Assembly (NCBI GenBank): GCA_016293495.1
Contig: JAEDED010000001.1
Location: 105,824 to 169,823 of the forward strand
Source of the DNA: Treponema sp.
Lineage (GTDB): Bacteria; Spirochaetota; Spirochaetia; Treponematales; Treponemataceae
Direction of reading: 5' to 3'
DNA length: 64,000 nucleotides
Below, in pieces: positions 42,177 to 51,852 of the stretch (within the stretch, counting starts at the first letter, position 1; each line of letters begins with the position of its first letter). Below the pieces are notes generated by a model. The model saw nothing but the letters and a program-made list of their open reading frames with translations, did no database searches and was not told the origin of the DNA. Both the position numbers and the translations under genes were made by a program.

Positions 42177-42977
42177 ATGAATAACAAAATTGCAGAAGTT
42201 TTTGAATCATCAAGAAAAATCGTAATCAAAATTGGTTCCAATACATTAGCTAAAGCAGACGGAACACAGAATACAGAGTTTATGGCAAATTTTGCCAGAC
42301 AGTGTGCTGATTTAATCAAGAAAGGAAAGCAGATCATTCTTGTTTCTTCAGGCGCTCAGGTTGCCGGAGTTTCTACAACAAAAGAATGGGCTCGTAAAAA
42401 AGACGTTCATTACCGTCAGGCTCTCTGTTCAATCGGACAGGTTGAACTTATGCATCAGTGGCGCAAGGCTTTCCAGGCACAGGATCTTCATATCGGACAG
42501 CTGCTTTTGACAAAAGATGATTTTGAAAACGAACACCGTTCACTTAACATCAGAAATACATTGTTTACCCTTGTTGATCAGGGCGTAATTCCTATCATCA
42601 ATGAAAATGACTCAGTATCATTTGATGAAATCAAAATTGGTGATAACGATAACTTGAGTGCATTGACTGCAATTCTATGGAGTGCCGATCTTTTGATATT
42701 GTTCAGCGATATCGATGGAATCTATTCAGATAATCCAAAGACAAATCCAGATGCAAAATTAATCGAAACAGTTGAATCAATTCCTGAACTTAGAAAATCA
42801 ATTACAATCGGTTCAGCAAACGAATTCGGTACAGGTGGAATTGAAACAAAAATTCAGGCTGCAGAAAAAACTACAGTTTATGGAATACAGCTTCTGCTCG
42901 CTAACGGTTCGAGAGAAAACATTCTTGAAAATCTCGTAGCAGGAAAAGCTAACGGAACAGTGTTCTTAGCTGAATAA
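42177..42977 (+). CDS. proB: Glutamate 5-kinase, without PUA domain
   Basis: 266 residues, a single amino-acid-kinase domain: IVIKIGSNTLAKADGTQN, ILVSSGAQVAGVS, INENDSVSFDEIKIGDNDNL and FGTGGIETKIQAAEKTTVYG. The C-terminal PUA domain of the long form is absent, as in many spirochaetes and eukaryote-like forms. It makes glutamyl-5-phosphate for ProA and is usually inhibited by proline. AAGGA touches the ATG directly, too close to act as a ribosome site. Confidence 0.95.
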   Translation: MNNKIAEVFESSRKIVIKIGSNTLAKADGTQNTEFMANFARQCADLIKKGKQIILVSSGAQVAGVSTTKEWARKKDVHYRQALCSIGQVELMHQWRKAFQAQDLHIGQLLLTKDDFENEHRSLNIRNTLFTLVDQGVIPIINENDSVSFDEIKIGDNDNLSALTAILWSADLLILFSDIDGIYSDNPKTNPDAKLIETVESIPELRKSITIGSANEFGTGGIETKIQAAEKTTVYGIQLLLANGSRENILENLVAGKANGTVFLAE

Positions 42978-43027
42978 TTCCCCGATAAAATCGGTATAAA
43001 ACAATCAGATAAAGTTCAGGAGTAACT

Positions 43028-44071
43028 ATGAATAAAGTTGTAACATTCGGAGAATTAATGCTTCGCCTTATGCCTGAAGGTCACCACAGATTTGTTCAGG
43101 TAAATAATTTCAATGCGGAATTTGGCGGCGCAGAAGCCAATGTTGCAGTAAGCCTTGCCAATTACGGAATGGATGCTTACTTTGTTACAAAACTTCCTGA
43201 ACACGAAATCGGAATGTCGGCATTAAACAGCATCAGACGTTTCGGTGTTAATACAGATTTTGTTGCAAGAGGCGGCGACCGTCTTGGTATTTACTTCCTT
43301 GAAAAAGGAGCTTCTCAGCGCGGAAGCCTTTGTATTTATGACAGAAAGAATTCTGCATTTGCCGAAAGTTCCTCGAGCGACTATGACTGGAACAAAATCT
43401 TCAAAGACTCAAAATGGTTTCATATAACAGGAGTTACTCCGGCGCTTTCTAAAAAAACAGCAGCGCTTGCAATCGAAGCATGTAAGGCTGCAAAAGCAAA
43501 AGGTGTTACAGTCTCGTGCGATTTGAATTACCGCTCAAAGCTCTGGACAAAAGCTCAGGCTAAAAAAACAATGTCTGAAATTGCAAAATACGTAGACGTG
43601 TGTGTAGCAAACGAAGAAGATGCGCTTAACGTATTTGGCATTAAAACTCAGAAAACAAATGTAGATTCAGGAATCATTGATAAAAACGCCTTCATAAAAA
43701 CAGCCGAAGAGCTTTCTAAAAAGTACGGCTTTAAGAAAGTTGCAATTACATTGCGCCAGTCAATTAACGCAGATTTTAACAAATGGTCAGCACTTTTGTA
43801 TGACGGTAAAGAAGCATTCTTCAGTAAGGAATATTCAATCCAGATTGTGGAACGCGTTGGAGCCGGAGATGCATTTGCAGGCGCTTTGATTTACGGATTA
43901 ATCAAACAAGCAGAGAAAGATCCAGACTTTAAAGATACAAAGTCGGTTGTGGAATTTGCCAGCGCCGCAAGCTGTTTGAAACATACAATTGAAGGTGACT
44001 TTAACCAGGTGTCGGTCAAGGAAGTTCTTAAGCTTGTAAATTCTGATGGTACCGGAAGAGTTTCCCGCTAA
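43028..44071 (+). CDS. kdgK: 2-keto-3-deoxygluconate kinase (PfkB family)
   Basis: 347 residues. Starts KVVTFGELMLRLMPEGHHRF, then FGGAEANVAVSLANYGMDAY and the catalytic GAGDAFAGALIYGLI (about 280). The first motif with LMLRL and the length fit KDG kinases rather than fructokinases. It phosphorylates KDG from pectin or uronate breakdown, feeding KDPG aldolase. CAGGAG precedes the ATG. No aldolase or uronate genes are adjacent, so the substrate could differ. Confidence 0.85.
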   Translation: MNKVVTFGELMLRLMPEGHHRFVQVNNFNAEFGGAEANVAVSLANYGMDAYFVTKLPEHEIGMSALNSIRRFGVNTDFVARGGDRLGIYFLEKGASQRGSLCIYDRKNSAFAESSSSDYDWNKIFKDSKWFHITGVTPALSKKTAALAIEACKAAKAKGVTVSCDLNYRSKLWTKAQAKKTMSEIAKYVDVCVANEEDALNVFGIKTQKTNVDSGIIDKNAFIKTAEELSKKYGFKKVAITLRQSINADFNKWSALLYDGKEAFFSKEYSIQIVERVGAGDAFAGALIYGLIKQAEKDPDFKDTKSVVEFASAASCLKHTIEGDFNQVSVKEVLKLVNSDGTGRVSR

Positions 44072-44093
44072 TTGGTTAACTTTAATGTTAACT

Positions 44094-45452
44094 TTACTTG
44101 TCATTTACTTCATTAATTAATGGCTGAGAATGTTTTTTCATCCAGATTCTGTATGTTATATAACACATTGTAAAGCTTACGATCCAGCCTACAGGATTTG
44201 AAATCCAGACAGCCTGAACGCCGATAATTGGTGCAAATACATTTGAGAAAGTAACACGCAGGATAATGTTAACAAAACTTGCAATTGTGAAAACCTTCAT
44301 GCTTCCAACACCGCGAAGAACACCATCAATATTCAATTTAAAGCCAAGTATACATAGCACTATGCTCATATAGTTAAGATAAGCCTTTGCTGTTTCATAG
44401 GCTGTTTCCGAACCCTTTTCTGCAAGAAAGAAAGTAATGATTTTATCTCTGAAAAACTGCAGGAAAATGAAGAAAAGAGCTGCGGCAATACCAACAATAA
44501 TGTTTCCGGAAATAAATCCTTTTGGGATACGGTCAATCTTTTTTGCACCATAATTCTGAGCAGTAAAGGTAGAAATAGCAGTGCCAGGTGCAATCATTGC
44601 AACGCTTCCGATAGCCTCGATTCTCAGTCCAACTGAATAGCCTGCAAGTGTAGGAGCGCCGAAGCTGTTTACCACAGACTGAACAAGCATAAGTCCGATA
44701 GAAATTGTACTCTGCTGAAGAATTGAAGGGAGCGCTATTCTGGTCATGTGAATCAGTTCTTCTCGTGAGAACAAGGTTGTTTTACCGATGTTGAATTTGC
44801 GAAGTTCCCTCATGAAAACAAAAAACGAAATTAGAAAAGAAAAGCCTTGAGCGATTAATGTTGCCCAGGCGGCACCACAAATTCCCCACTTAAAATGTTT
44901 TACAAAAAGAAAATCTAGTCCAATGTTGAGAAGGGATGAGATGATTAAGAACAGCAGCGGGAATTTTGATTTTCCTAATGCGTTGAACATTGAAGCGGTA
45001 ATGTTGTAGAGAAATAAAAATGGCAGTCCCATAAAATAAATGTTGAGATATAAAGTTGCCATGTCAAGAATTTCTTCTGGAGTGCGTAAAAGAATCATTA
45101 CCCACTTACCGCATATTAGTCCCAGACCACCAAGGAGCGTGCTGAACACGGCGAAGGTTATGAAAGCAGTAAAGATTGCGGTCTTCATATTTTTGTATTC
45201 TCTGGCACCGAAATGTTTACCTACAATAACGCTGGCACCGATTCCACCACCATTGGCGATAAAAATAAAAACATTGGTGAACGCAAGGCACGCTCCGACT
45301 GCGGCAAGGGCATTTTCTCCAACATATTGGCCAACAATTGCTGAGTCAACAAGATTGTAGAACTGCTGAAAGAGATTTCCAAGAATAATTGGTAGTACAA
45401 AAATTGTCAGAGCCGATAACGGCTTAGACTGAATCAAATAATCGCGATTCAT
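44094..45452 (-). CDS. MATE-family efflux transporter
   Basis: 452 residues, 12 membrane helices in two bundles. Typical segments: PIILGNLFQQFYNLVDSAIV near the start, GQYVGENALAAVG, and the second-half copy PSILQQSTISIGLMLVQSVV. MATE proteins export drugs or metabolites using sodium or protons. A TATACT lies 8 bases upstream of the ATG on the minus strand, another very short leader. It is convergent with kdgK. Confidence 0.9.
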   Translation of the reverse strand: MNRDYLIQSKPLSALTIFVLPIILGNLFQQFYNLVDSAIVGQYVGENALAAVGACLAFTNVFIFIANGGGIGASVIVGKHFGAREYKNMKTAIFTAFITFAVFSTLLGGLGLICGKWVMILLRTPEEILDMATLYLNIYFMGLPFLFLYNITASMFNALGKSKFPLLFLIISSLLNIGLDFLFVKHFKWGICGAAWATLIAQGFSFLISFFVFMRELRKFNIGKTTLFSREELIHMTRIALPSILQQSTISIGLMLVQSVVNSFGAPTLAGYSVGLRIEAIGSVAMIAPGTAISTFTAQNYGAKKIDRIPKGFISGNIIVGIAAALFFIFLQFFRDKIITFFLAEKGSETAYETAKAYLNYMSIVLCILGFKLNIDGVLRGVGSMKVFTIASFVNIILRVTFSNVFAPIIGVQAVWISNPVGWIVSFTMCYITYRIWMKKHSQPLINEVNDK

Positions 45453-45484
45453 GATGAGAAAGTATAATGTAAATAAGAGAAAAA

Positions 45485-45665
45485 TTAAACTTTAGTTTTG
45501 CCGCTTAAAATACTATGATAGTCGTCGTAATTCTTTTTGAGAAGATTTGGAATATCAAGGCCATAAGGACATTTTTTCTTGCAGGCACCACAACCTGTGC
45601 AGTAGTGTACCGAATGCATTCTGTGGAGTTGTGATTCCGGTTGAGCCAAGTGTGATTGTTTTCAT
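45485..45665 (-). pseudogene. Aldo/keto reductase with 4Fe-4S tail, internally deleted
   Basis: The start MKTITLGSTGITTPQNAFGT is the N-terminus of a ferredoxin-type aldo/keto reductase. After that the frame shifts, and another frame gives YCTGCGACKKKCPYGLDIPN and the C-terminal end NYDDYHSILSGKTKV with a stop at 45485. About 300 central residues are missing. The two ends abut near 45605, so a single internal deletion with a frameshift explains the remnant. A perfect palindrome (45682-45695) 17 bases upstream of the ATG looks like its surviving operator. Confidence 0.88.
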
Positions 45666-45681
45666 ATCTATTTCTTATGAG

Positions 45682-45695
45682 AGAAGTATACTTCT
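45682..45695. promoter_or_regulatory. Palindrome upstream of the broken reductase gene
   Basis: AGAAGTATACTTCT, a perfect 14-base palindrome, in the position of an operator. Confidence 0.45.
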
Positions 45696-45706
45696 ATACA
45701 TAATGA

Positions 45707-45737
45707 AAACCCCGCACCTGTTCTAGATGCGGGGTTT
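45707..45737 (-). terminator. Terminator of the GH5 gene
   Basis: AAACCCCGCA and TGCGGGGTTT form a 10-pair stem; on the minus strand it ends in TTTTC, matching the GH5 transcript. Confidence 0.75.
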
Positions 45738-45781
45738 GAAATTGTGAATGAAATGTTAAATTACAGCAATTCTTTTATTTT

Positions 45782-47515
45782 TTAGAAAAGTTCAACTGCT
45801 GTAATTTTTACACCATAACCATAAAGAGTAAGTCCCTTTTCTTTAAGAACTTTCCAGCTTTCAGTGGTTGGAGTAAATGTAAAGCTTGTACTTGAAGATG
45901 GAACTGATAAATTAACTGCATTATCTTTTGATGCAAAAGAAAGATTGTTAGATAAAGTTCCTGCAGCACTGTATTCTGTTCCTTCGGTATCCCAATGTGT
46001 TGTTAATTTTAATGCTGCATAATCTGGAGTACCTGAACATTTTTCATATGTAACTTTTATATAAGATGTATTAGTTGCAGAAGTGAATTTTGAACAGGCA
46101 ATTTCACATTTAATAGCCCATGATGAATCATTTAGGTCATATGGCTGATTTATAAGTGCAGTTCCTGTAGAAGGAGTTAGCTCTGGATCACTTGATGAAC
46201 TTCCTCCGTTTGAAGAACCTCCTCCGTTATCAGAAGTTCCTCTTGCTTCAACGGCTGCTGCGATAAGTTCTGCTGCTTTTGAACCTGTAAACCATGCAGG
46301 TCCACCGTTTGCAGTGCGGTTCATAAAGCCGAAAGATTCTGAACCGTTTTCTGTATTTTTTTCATTACCATTGTCCCAGAGAACTGCAGCAACATTGTAG
46401 GTCTTGCAAAGTCCAAGGTAGTAAGTGAACCATTCTTTTCTTGCTTCAAAGTTGTCTTTGTTTGTGGCACCCATTTCACCGATTACAACTGGAATTCCTT
46501 GGGAGATGAAAGTAGAATTCAAAGCTGTAAAATGACTTTCAAGATCAGATTTGTGATTTGATGTTAATTCTGAACTTCCAGGATATTCCATTGCAAAATT
46601 GTATGGTGTATACATGTGAACTGAGAGAGCAAGTCTGTTTGTTGCACTGTCTGTTGGTATTTTGAAAACACCGGCTTTTTTGCCTTCAATAGCACCGTAA
46701 GGAGATGCGACATAGCCCGGGAACATGATTACGCGGTTTGCGTTGTTTCCACCAGATGCACGGATCACATCGACTGCCTTCTGGTTGAGTTCATTGATGA
46801 CTGCAATGTAAGGTTTACAAGAGTCGCATGTATAGCTATTTGGACAACTCCATTCATGGGAATCACCAATAACACGTGGTTCGTTCAATGTTTCGAAAAC
46901 AAGGTGTCCGTCATAGTTCTTGAATGTATTTGCAATCTGAGTCCAGATTTTTTCTACAAATTTTAGCGATTGGGTTTTGTCTGAATCGTATAATGTAAAT
47001 CCTGCCTTCGAGCCAAGGGAGCCGTTGTAGTTGTCATGGTGAATGTTGATGATAATATAAAGACCTTCATTGTATGCCATATTAACAACTTCCTGAACGT
47101 GATTCATCCAGGCAGAGTTGATATTCATTTCTGCATCAACATGGTTGTGCCATGAAATAGGAATGCGTACTGTTTTAATTCCTGATTCTTTTAATTTTTT
47201 AAAGAGGGCAGAACTAGCTGTTCCTTTTTGTCCCCAGTCAATTTCATCCCCCTGATTTTGGATGTCCCAGCCAGTGTTTCCTTTTTCGTCATTTTCGTTG
47301 GCATCCAGTGTGTTACCAAGATTCCATCCAAACTTCATGGAATTGACGATTACGGCTGCTGTTATGCTTGGATCAGACAGATCAATTGTCTGCCCCTCTG
47401 GTAATGTTGGAACTGGAAGTGGACCTACTGATGGATTAGAACATCCAAAAAAAATAATCGCTGCAAAAGAAACTGCAACGATTCCTGAGAAAAGTGTTTT
47501 TAATTTTGCGTTCAT
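45782..47515 (-). CDS. GH5 endoglucanase lipoprotein with C-terminal beta domain
   Basis: 577 residues from the ATG with GAGG 6 bases upstream; a start four codons earlier is possible. A lipoprotein signal ends IIFFGCSN. The GH5 barrel (about 55-420) shows MKFGWNLGNTLDAN, KTVRIPISWHNHVD, the acid/base FETLNEPRVIG and the nucleophile IPVVIGEMGATN. A Gly/Ser linker leads to a C-terminal beta-sandwich (about 455-577, ending GLTLYGYGVKITAVELF) that may bind glycan. It should cut beta-1,4-glucans at the cell surface. Confidence 0.92.
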   Translation of the reverse strand: MNAKLKTLFSGIVAVSFAAIIFFGCSNPSVGPLPVPTLPEGQTIDLSDPSITAAVIVNSMKFGWNLGNTLDANENDEKGNTGWDIQNQGDEIDWGQKGTASSALFKKLKESGIKTVRIPISWHNHVDAEMNINSAWMNHVQEVVNMAYNEGLYIIINIHHDNYNGSLGSKAGFTLYDSDKTQSLKFVEKIWTQIANTFKNYDGHLVFETLNEPRVIGDSHEWSCPNSYTCDSCKPYIAVINELNQKAVDVIRASGGNNANRVIMFPGYVASPYGAIEGKKAGVFKIPTDSATNRLALSVHMYTPYNFAMEYPGSSELTSNHKSDLESHFTALNSTFISQGIPVVIGEMGATNKDNFEARKEWFTYYLGLCKTYNVAAVLWDNGNEKNTENGSESFGFMNRTANGGPAWFTGSKAAELIAAAVEARGTSDNGGGSSNGGSSSSDPELTPSTGTALINQPYDLNDSSWAIKCEIACSKFTSATNTSYIKVTYEKCSGTPDYAALKLTTHWDTEGTEYSAAGTLSNNLSFASKDNAVNLSVPSSSTSFTFTPTTESWKVLKEKGLTLYGYGVKITAVELF

Positions 47516-47717
47516 AAAGAACCTCATAGAAAAAGATTTTTTGTGAACTTTTTGAAATTAGAAGATAAACTAAATCTTCTTTTGATATAATACAATAGTA
47601 ATTTATAAAGCGATATTACAAAAGTAAAAAAAATAGTAAAATTCTCGGAAAAACGATATTCTATTGAAAAAAATAACAAAAAATCAGATAATTAATAGAA
47701 AGAAAAGTGAGGAAAGT

Positions 47718-48827
47718 ATGAAAAAAGTAATTTCATTTTCTGCTGCAGTTTTAACTGGAGCTTTAGTATTTGCTGCAGGTGATTCCAATTGGTTCAAGGC
47801 ACAGTCAAAGGAAGCTAGAATTGTTTCAGCTTCGGCAACAAGTGAGCTTGTAGAAGCTCAGTTTGAAGGCCGCTATCTTTATTCTCCAGCCAACATGCTT
47901 GACGGTGATATGTCTACAACCTGGTGCGAAGCCGAAAAAAACGGCCCAGGACTTAATCAGGTAATTACTTTCGAATTTGCAGAACCTTTCAGCTTTGATG
48001 AAATCCAGATCGTTAACGGCTTTAATTACAAAAATCTTTATGAACAGAATAACCGTGTTAAGAAAATTCAGCTTACACAGGTTGCAAAAAAACATTTTCA
48101 GCAGAAAGATTACGAGCTTGCAGACAATGTTCAGGACTGGCAGTCAATTAAGTTTGAACAGCTTCAGACAACACAGACGCTGACAATCAAGATTCTTGAT
48201 GTTTATAAAGGAACAAACTTTGACGATACATGTCTTTCTGACATCAGATTCCTTTGCAAAGGAAAAGTAATTCCATTTAAAGGCGTTGATGAATTAAAAG
48301 CAATTCAGAATGAAAACTCAAAAATGCTTCTTAATAAAGATGCAAAGAATTTTAAAAAGGATTTCTTTGCTTTGTTTAAGCCTCGTACAGGTGCTGCTTC
48401 TACAGGTGATTTGATTTTAATGCCTGAAAAAGGGGACCTGGTTTATCAACTGGTTAAAGATGGTGATAGACTCAGTTACATGAAAAGAAGTTATATTTAT
48501 CCCGTAAATCAGCTGGAAGAGACAAAAAAATGGACTGGTGGATACATGGGATTTGCAGATGCGAAAACAAAAGATGTTGTAAATCTTTATGATCATCCAG
48601 AGCTTGCCGGCAATGCAAAATATATAGCTATTGAACCAAATTTCTGGTATGACGAACCTACTTTTGAATTAAAAGATTATAAAATCATCAAAACAGAATA
48701 TATCGATTATGTAATTACAGAAACTGCAACTATTGTAAAGCTTGACGGAAACAATGTTTTTCTTAATGGAGTTCGTTACACAGTTTTTGCTCCGGAAGAT
48801 TTTATCATTGTTTCTATTCCAGAATAA
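47718..48827 (+). CDS. Secreted protein with discoidin-like glycan-binding domain
   Basis: 369 residues from the ATG behind GAGGAAAG. Signal peptide MKKVISFSAAVLTGALVFAA. The mature N-terminus (about 25-190) has SPANMLDGDMSTTWCEAEKN and QVITFEFAEPFSFDEIQIVN, the pattern of F5/8-type or NADase-type glycan-binding domains; the rest is beta-rich without known family. It opens a four-gene operon with VanW, a membrane protein and an acetyltransferase (one-base or four-base overlaps), suggesting a surface-glycan role. Confidence 0.78.
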   Translation: MKKVISFSAAVLTGALVFAAGDSNWFKAQSKEARIVSASATSELVEAQFEGRYLYSPANMLDGDMSTTWCEAEKNGPGLNQVITFEFAEPFSFDEIQIVNGFNYKNLYEQNNRVKKIQLTQVAKKHFQQKDYELADNVQDWQSIKFEQLQTTQTLTIKILDVYKGTNFDDTCLSDIRFLCKGKVIPFKGVDELKAIQNENSKMLLNKDAKNFKKDFFALFKPRTGAASTGDLILMPEKGDLVYQLVKDGDRLSYMKRSYIYPVNQLEETKKWTGGYMGFADAKTKDVVNLYDHPELAGNAKYIAIEPNFWYDEPTFELKDYKIIKTEYIDYVITETATIVKLDGNNVFLNGVRYTVFAPEDFIIVSIPE

Positions 48828-49783
48828 TGTATAAATATATTCCACAGAAAAAACGCTCGGCTTTAAGAATAAAGCTGGGCGTTTTGTTTTATTCAGCTTT
48901 AAGATATTTTTTCTGGATTCGCCACAATTCTGAGTTTGCAACATTACGAGCTTCGAAAAAGTATCAGGCAAAAAATAGAATCAACTCATCTTCAAAAAAT
49001 GGCGGTCTTGTAAATTCCGATTGGGCTAAAAAGGAATTTTCGTTTACCGCATATTCTGATTCAAGTGACCTTTACAGAAATCTTTCTAGGGATGATTCTG
49101 CCATGCAGGATGGAAAGGTGGACAATTTATTTGTGGCATTAAAATACATTGATGGAATTATTCTTGAGCCGGGAAAAGTTTTTTCTTACTGGAAGCTGCT
49201 TGGTTGTCCTACAAAGGTTAAGGGTTATAAAAAGGGAATGATGCTTGTAAACGGAAAGCCTGTTGCAAAAACTGCGGGCGGACTTTGCGCTTTATCAAAT
49301 CTTATTTACTGGATTACCCTTCACACAAACCTGACGGTTATCGAAAGATTCCGTCACAGCTACGATGTTTTTCCTGACTCAAACCGTACCCGACCATTTG
49401 GAAGCGGCGCAACCTGTGTCTATAATTACCGTGACTTGATGATTAAAAACGAAACTTCGAACACTTACCGCCTTGAGTTGAAAATCGAAAACAATAAACT
49501 GTACGCAACCTGGAAAACAATTTTTCCTCAGGTTGAACAGTACAAAGTATATGAAAAAGATCACAGTTTTACTCAGGAAGCAGCAGGCGTGTTTGTCCGC
49601 CATAATTCCATTTATCGAACCCGCATTGACCAGAATGTATCCAAGACTGGCGAGGAACTGATAACAGAAAATCACGAAGCCGAAGAATTTATTACAGAAA
49701 ATCACGCATTAATGATGTACCAGCCTTTTATCGAAGAACCTGTAAAACCATCACAGACTTCAAAGTCCCAGGAATATAAATGA
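48827..49783 (+). CDS. VanW family protein
   Basis: 318 residues. The VanW domain (about 110-250) contains LEPGKVFSYWKLLGCPT, GGLCALSNLIYWITLH and FGSGATCVYNYRDLMIKN. The biochemical role of VanW is unknown; the name comes from vancomycin-resistance operons, but most copies are unrelated to resistance. The ATG overlaps the previous stop by one base. Confidence 0.88.
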   Translation: MYKYIPQKKRSALRIKLGVLFYSALRYFFWIRHNSEFATLRASKKYQAKNRINSSSKNGGLVNSDWAKKEFSFTAYSDSSDLYRNLSRDDSAMQDGKVDNLFVALKYIDGIILEPGKVFSYWKLLGCPTKVKGYKKGMMLVNGKPVAKTAGGLCALSNLIYWITLHTNLTVIERFRHSYDVFPDSNRTRPFGSGATCVYNYRDLMIKNETSNTYRLELKIENNKLYATWKTIFPQVEQYKVYEKDHSFTQEAAGVFVRHNSIYRTRIDQNVSKTGEELITENHEAEEFITENHALMMYQPFIEEPVKPSQTSKSQEYK

Positions 49784-51303
49784 AAAAAATAATTTATAAA
49801 ACATTAACTATTCTTATTTTAGCTGTTTTACTTGTGTTGACTTTTAAGGTTCGTTATCAGATGTATTTAAAGTCAAATCATCCTACGGGTCTGGACGGTT
49901 ATTATTACGCACTTCAGGCAAAATCATTTGCAGAAACCGGAAAACTTGAAAATCCTGACATTGAAACCGGCTATTATCTTTGCGGAATGTTTGCAAAAAT
50001 CTGTGGCGATCCGATAAAGGGTGTTAAGCTTTGTGATGCCTGTACTTCTGTAATGACTTGCTTTGCAGTTTTTCTTTTATTGCTGACTGCAACAAAAAAT
50101 GTATTTTTTGCATTTTTGGGTTTTCTTCTGACTGCTGCTTCGCCAAGTTTTACATTGATGGGAATAAATTATATCAACAATCAGATTGGTTTAATGTTCC
50201 TCATGCTTTTTGTGATGGTTTTGATTTTTCTGAACGAAAATTATAAATCCTTAAAGCGGTTTGAAAAAATATTTTATACTTTTGGTGCAGTGCTGCTTTT
50301 TGTCCTTTCTGGGTTAAGTCATAAAGTTACTTTTGTATATTCAGTTTTTGTGCTGGGAATTTTTCTGTTAAGTAAAAGTAAAAAGTTATTGAAAGTTCTG
50401 TGGAAAAAGAAGTGGATGCTGGTAACTGCTTTGTCGGTTTTTGCAGTTTGTGCTGTAGGTGGTGTTCTGTTTGTAAAGCTTCACTCTCCACGGTTTTTGA
50501 ATTCGTTTAAGCTTTGGAATCTTCCTTTGAGTAATTACAGAATGCTTGAATCCCAGCTTTCGCGTTTTGGTATTGTTGAAATCTGGTTGTATTATGTTAC
50601 TGCATGGGCAGGAGGAATTTTCTTTGCCATTACAAAAAAGCATAACCGGTTGTTGGCTCTTGCAATTCCGGTTGTGTTCTTTCTGTTCTGGAATCCGGAT
50701 TCTGATATGGGGCTTAGAATGATTCAGAACACAGTCGTGGTTGGAATTCCAGTCTGTGTGTATCTTTTATGGAGTCTAGCAGAATCGAAAATTCCTTTTA
50801 AGTTGCAAAATGGAATCTGCGCAGTTCTTTGCTTACCAGTTTTGTATATTACCTTTTTGACTCCGGCTTTGTATGAACCAAGAAGAGATCCGCCTTATGA
50901 AAAATATAAACGGATTGTTAAAGAAGTGGAGCTTGGGGATAATTCCCTTTTGATTGCACATCTTGGACTTAATCACGTTTACACTTATTACAAGAATCTC
51001 CGTGACTGTCTTAACTGGAACTGTGATTTTGAAGTCAAAGATAATGATGTGTGGCGTCTGGCTTACGGTGCTGATGAAGGCCGTGTAAAAATGGTTCTGA
51101 TGAATTCAGAAAAATTTGCATGGCCACAGATTGCAGAGCAGGTCAGTGAAGTTTCACTTGATTACATTCTGATAAAAGAAGAATTATGGCAGGAATATCT
51201 TTTGCTTGAAGATAAAGAAATTGCAGAGACTTTCAACAACTGGTACAACCCCCACGAAGCAAGACCAGAGTTCATTCGAAAAAAAAGGAAGGCACAGAAA
51301 TAA
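49780..51303 (+). CDS. Polytopic membrane protein, GT-C glycosyltransferase-like
   Basis: 507 residues with about 10 membrane helices and a soluble C-terminal part (about 365-507). An N-terminal loop reads SNHPTGLDGYYYALQAKSFA, resembling the acidic first loop of GT-C (PMT-like) transferases that use polyprenyl-phosphate sugars. It overlaps the VanW gene by four bases. Family assignment is by shape only. Confidence 0.65.
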   Translation: MKKIIYKTLTILILAVLLVLTFKVRYQMYLKSNHPTGLDGYYYALQAKSFAETGKLENPDIETGYYLCGMFAKICGDPIKGVKLCDACTSVMTCFAVFLLLLTATKNVFFAFLGFLLTAASPSFTLMGINYINNQIGLMFLMLFVMVLIFLNENYKSLKRFEKIFYTFGAVLLFVLSGLSHKVTFVYSVFVLGIFLLSKSKKLLKVLWKKKWMLVTALSVFAVCAVGGVLFVKLHSPRFLNSFKLWNLPLSNYRMLESQLSRFGIVEIWLYYVTAWAGGIFFAITKKHNRLLALAIPVVFFLFWNPDSDMGLRMIQNTVVVGIPVCVYLLWSLAESKIPFKLQNGICAVLCLPVLYITFLTPALYEPRRDPPYEKYKRIVKEVELGDNSLLIAHLGLNHVYTYYKNLRDCLNWNCDFEVKDNDVWRLAYGADEGRVKMVLMNSEKFAWPQIAEQVSEVSLDYILIKEELWQEYLLLEDKEIAETFNNWYNPHEARPEFIRKKRKAQK

Positions 51304-51803
51304 TGTTCATTACTTTCAAAAGATTCATATTAAACAGATGGCTGGATTTGCTTCCTTCATCGTGCTTTGGATACCGTCGTTTTATTCTCAAAATGATGAA
51401 TGTTAAAATTTCGAAAAACGCAAAGGTCAACAGTGGATTCAGAATTTACGGACCTGGAAAAATTGAAATTAAAGACAACGCCTGGATTGGCCAGAATGTT
51501 CACATCTACACAGGCGGTTTTGTTAACGTGACAATCTGTGAAAACGTGCAGGTTGGACCTGAAACAATTTTCAATTGTCTTACCCATCAGGTCGGTTCAA
51601 AAGATGACAGAGCCGGGGAATGTATTCATCATGACTTAACTGTAGGCAAAGGTACATGGATTGGATGCCGGTCTACGATTCTCTGTTCTAAAATCGGAAG
51701 TGGCTGTGTAATCGGTGCAGGTAGTGTTGTGCTGGAAGATGTTCCGGAAAATAAACTTGCAGCCGGAAACCCGGCAGCGGTTAAGAAAAGTTATAGAAAG
51801 TAA
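51303..51803 (+). CDS. Hexapeptide-repeat acetyltransferase (WbbJ-like)
   Basis: 166 residues, left-handed beta-helix: IEIKDNAWIGQNVHIYTGGF, ICENVQVGPETIF, catalytic-type His in FNCLTHQVG, then VGKGTWIGCRSTILCSKIGS and GAGSVVLEDVPENKLAAGNP. It should O-acetylate a sugar of a surface glycan. Last gene of the operon. Confidence 0.9.
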   Translation: MFITFKRFILNRWLDLLPSSCFGYRRFILKMMNVKISKNAKVNSGFRIYGPGKIEIKDNAWIGQNVHIYTGGFVNVTICENVQVGPETIFNCLTHQVGSKDDRAGECIHHDLTVGKGTWIGCRSTILCSKIGSGCVIGAGSVVLEDVPENKLAAGNPAAVKKSYRK

Positions 51804-51806
51804 AAT

Positions 51807-51850
51807 AAAAGGTGTGCACTTATGCTGACCCGTATAAGTACACACCTTTT
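51807..51850. terminator. Bidirectional terminator with conserved loop (copy 1)
   Basis: Outer stem AAAAGGTGTG/CACACCTTTT, one C-A mismatch, inner stem ACTTAT/ATAAGT, loop GCTGACCCGT. It ends both the acetyltransferase operon and pepF. A second copy with a different outer stem lies at 57924. Confidence 0.9.
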
Positions 51851-51852
51851 GT

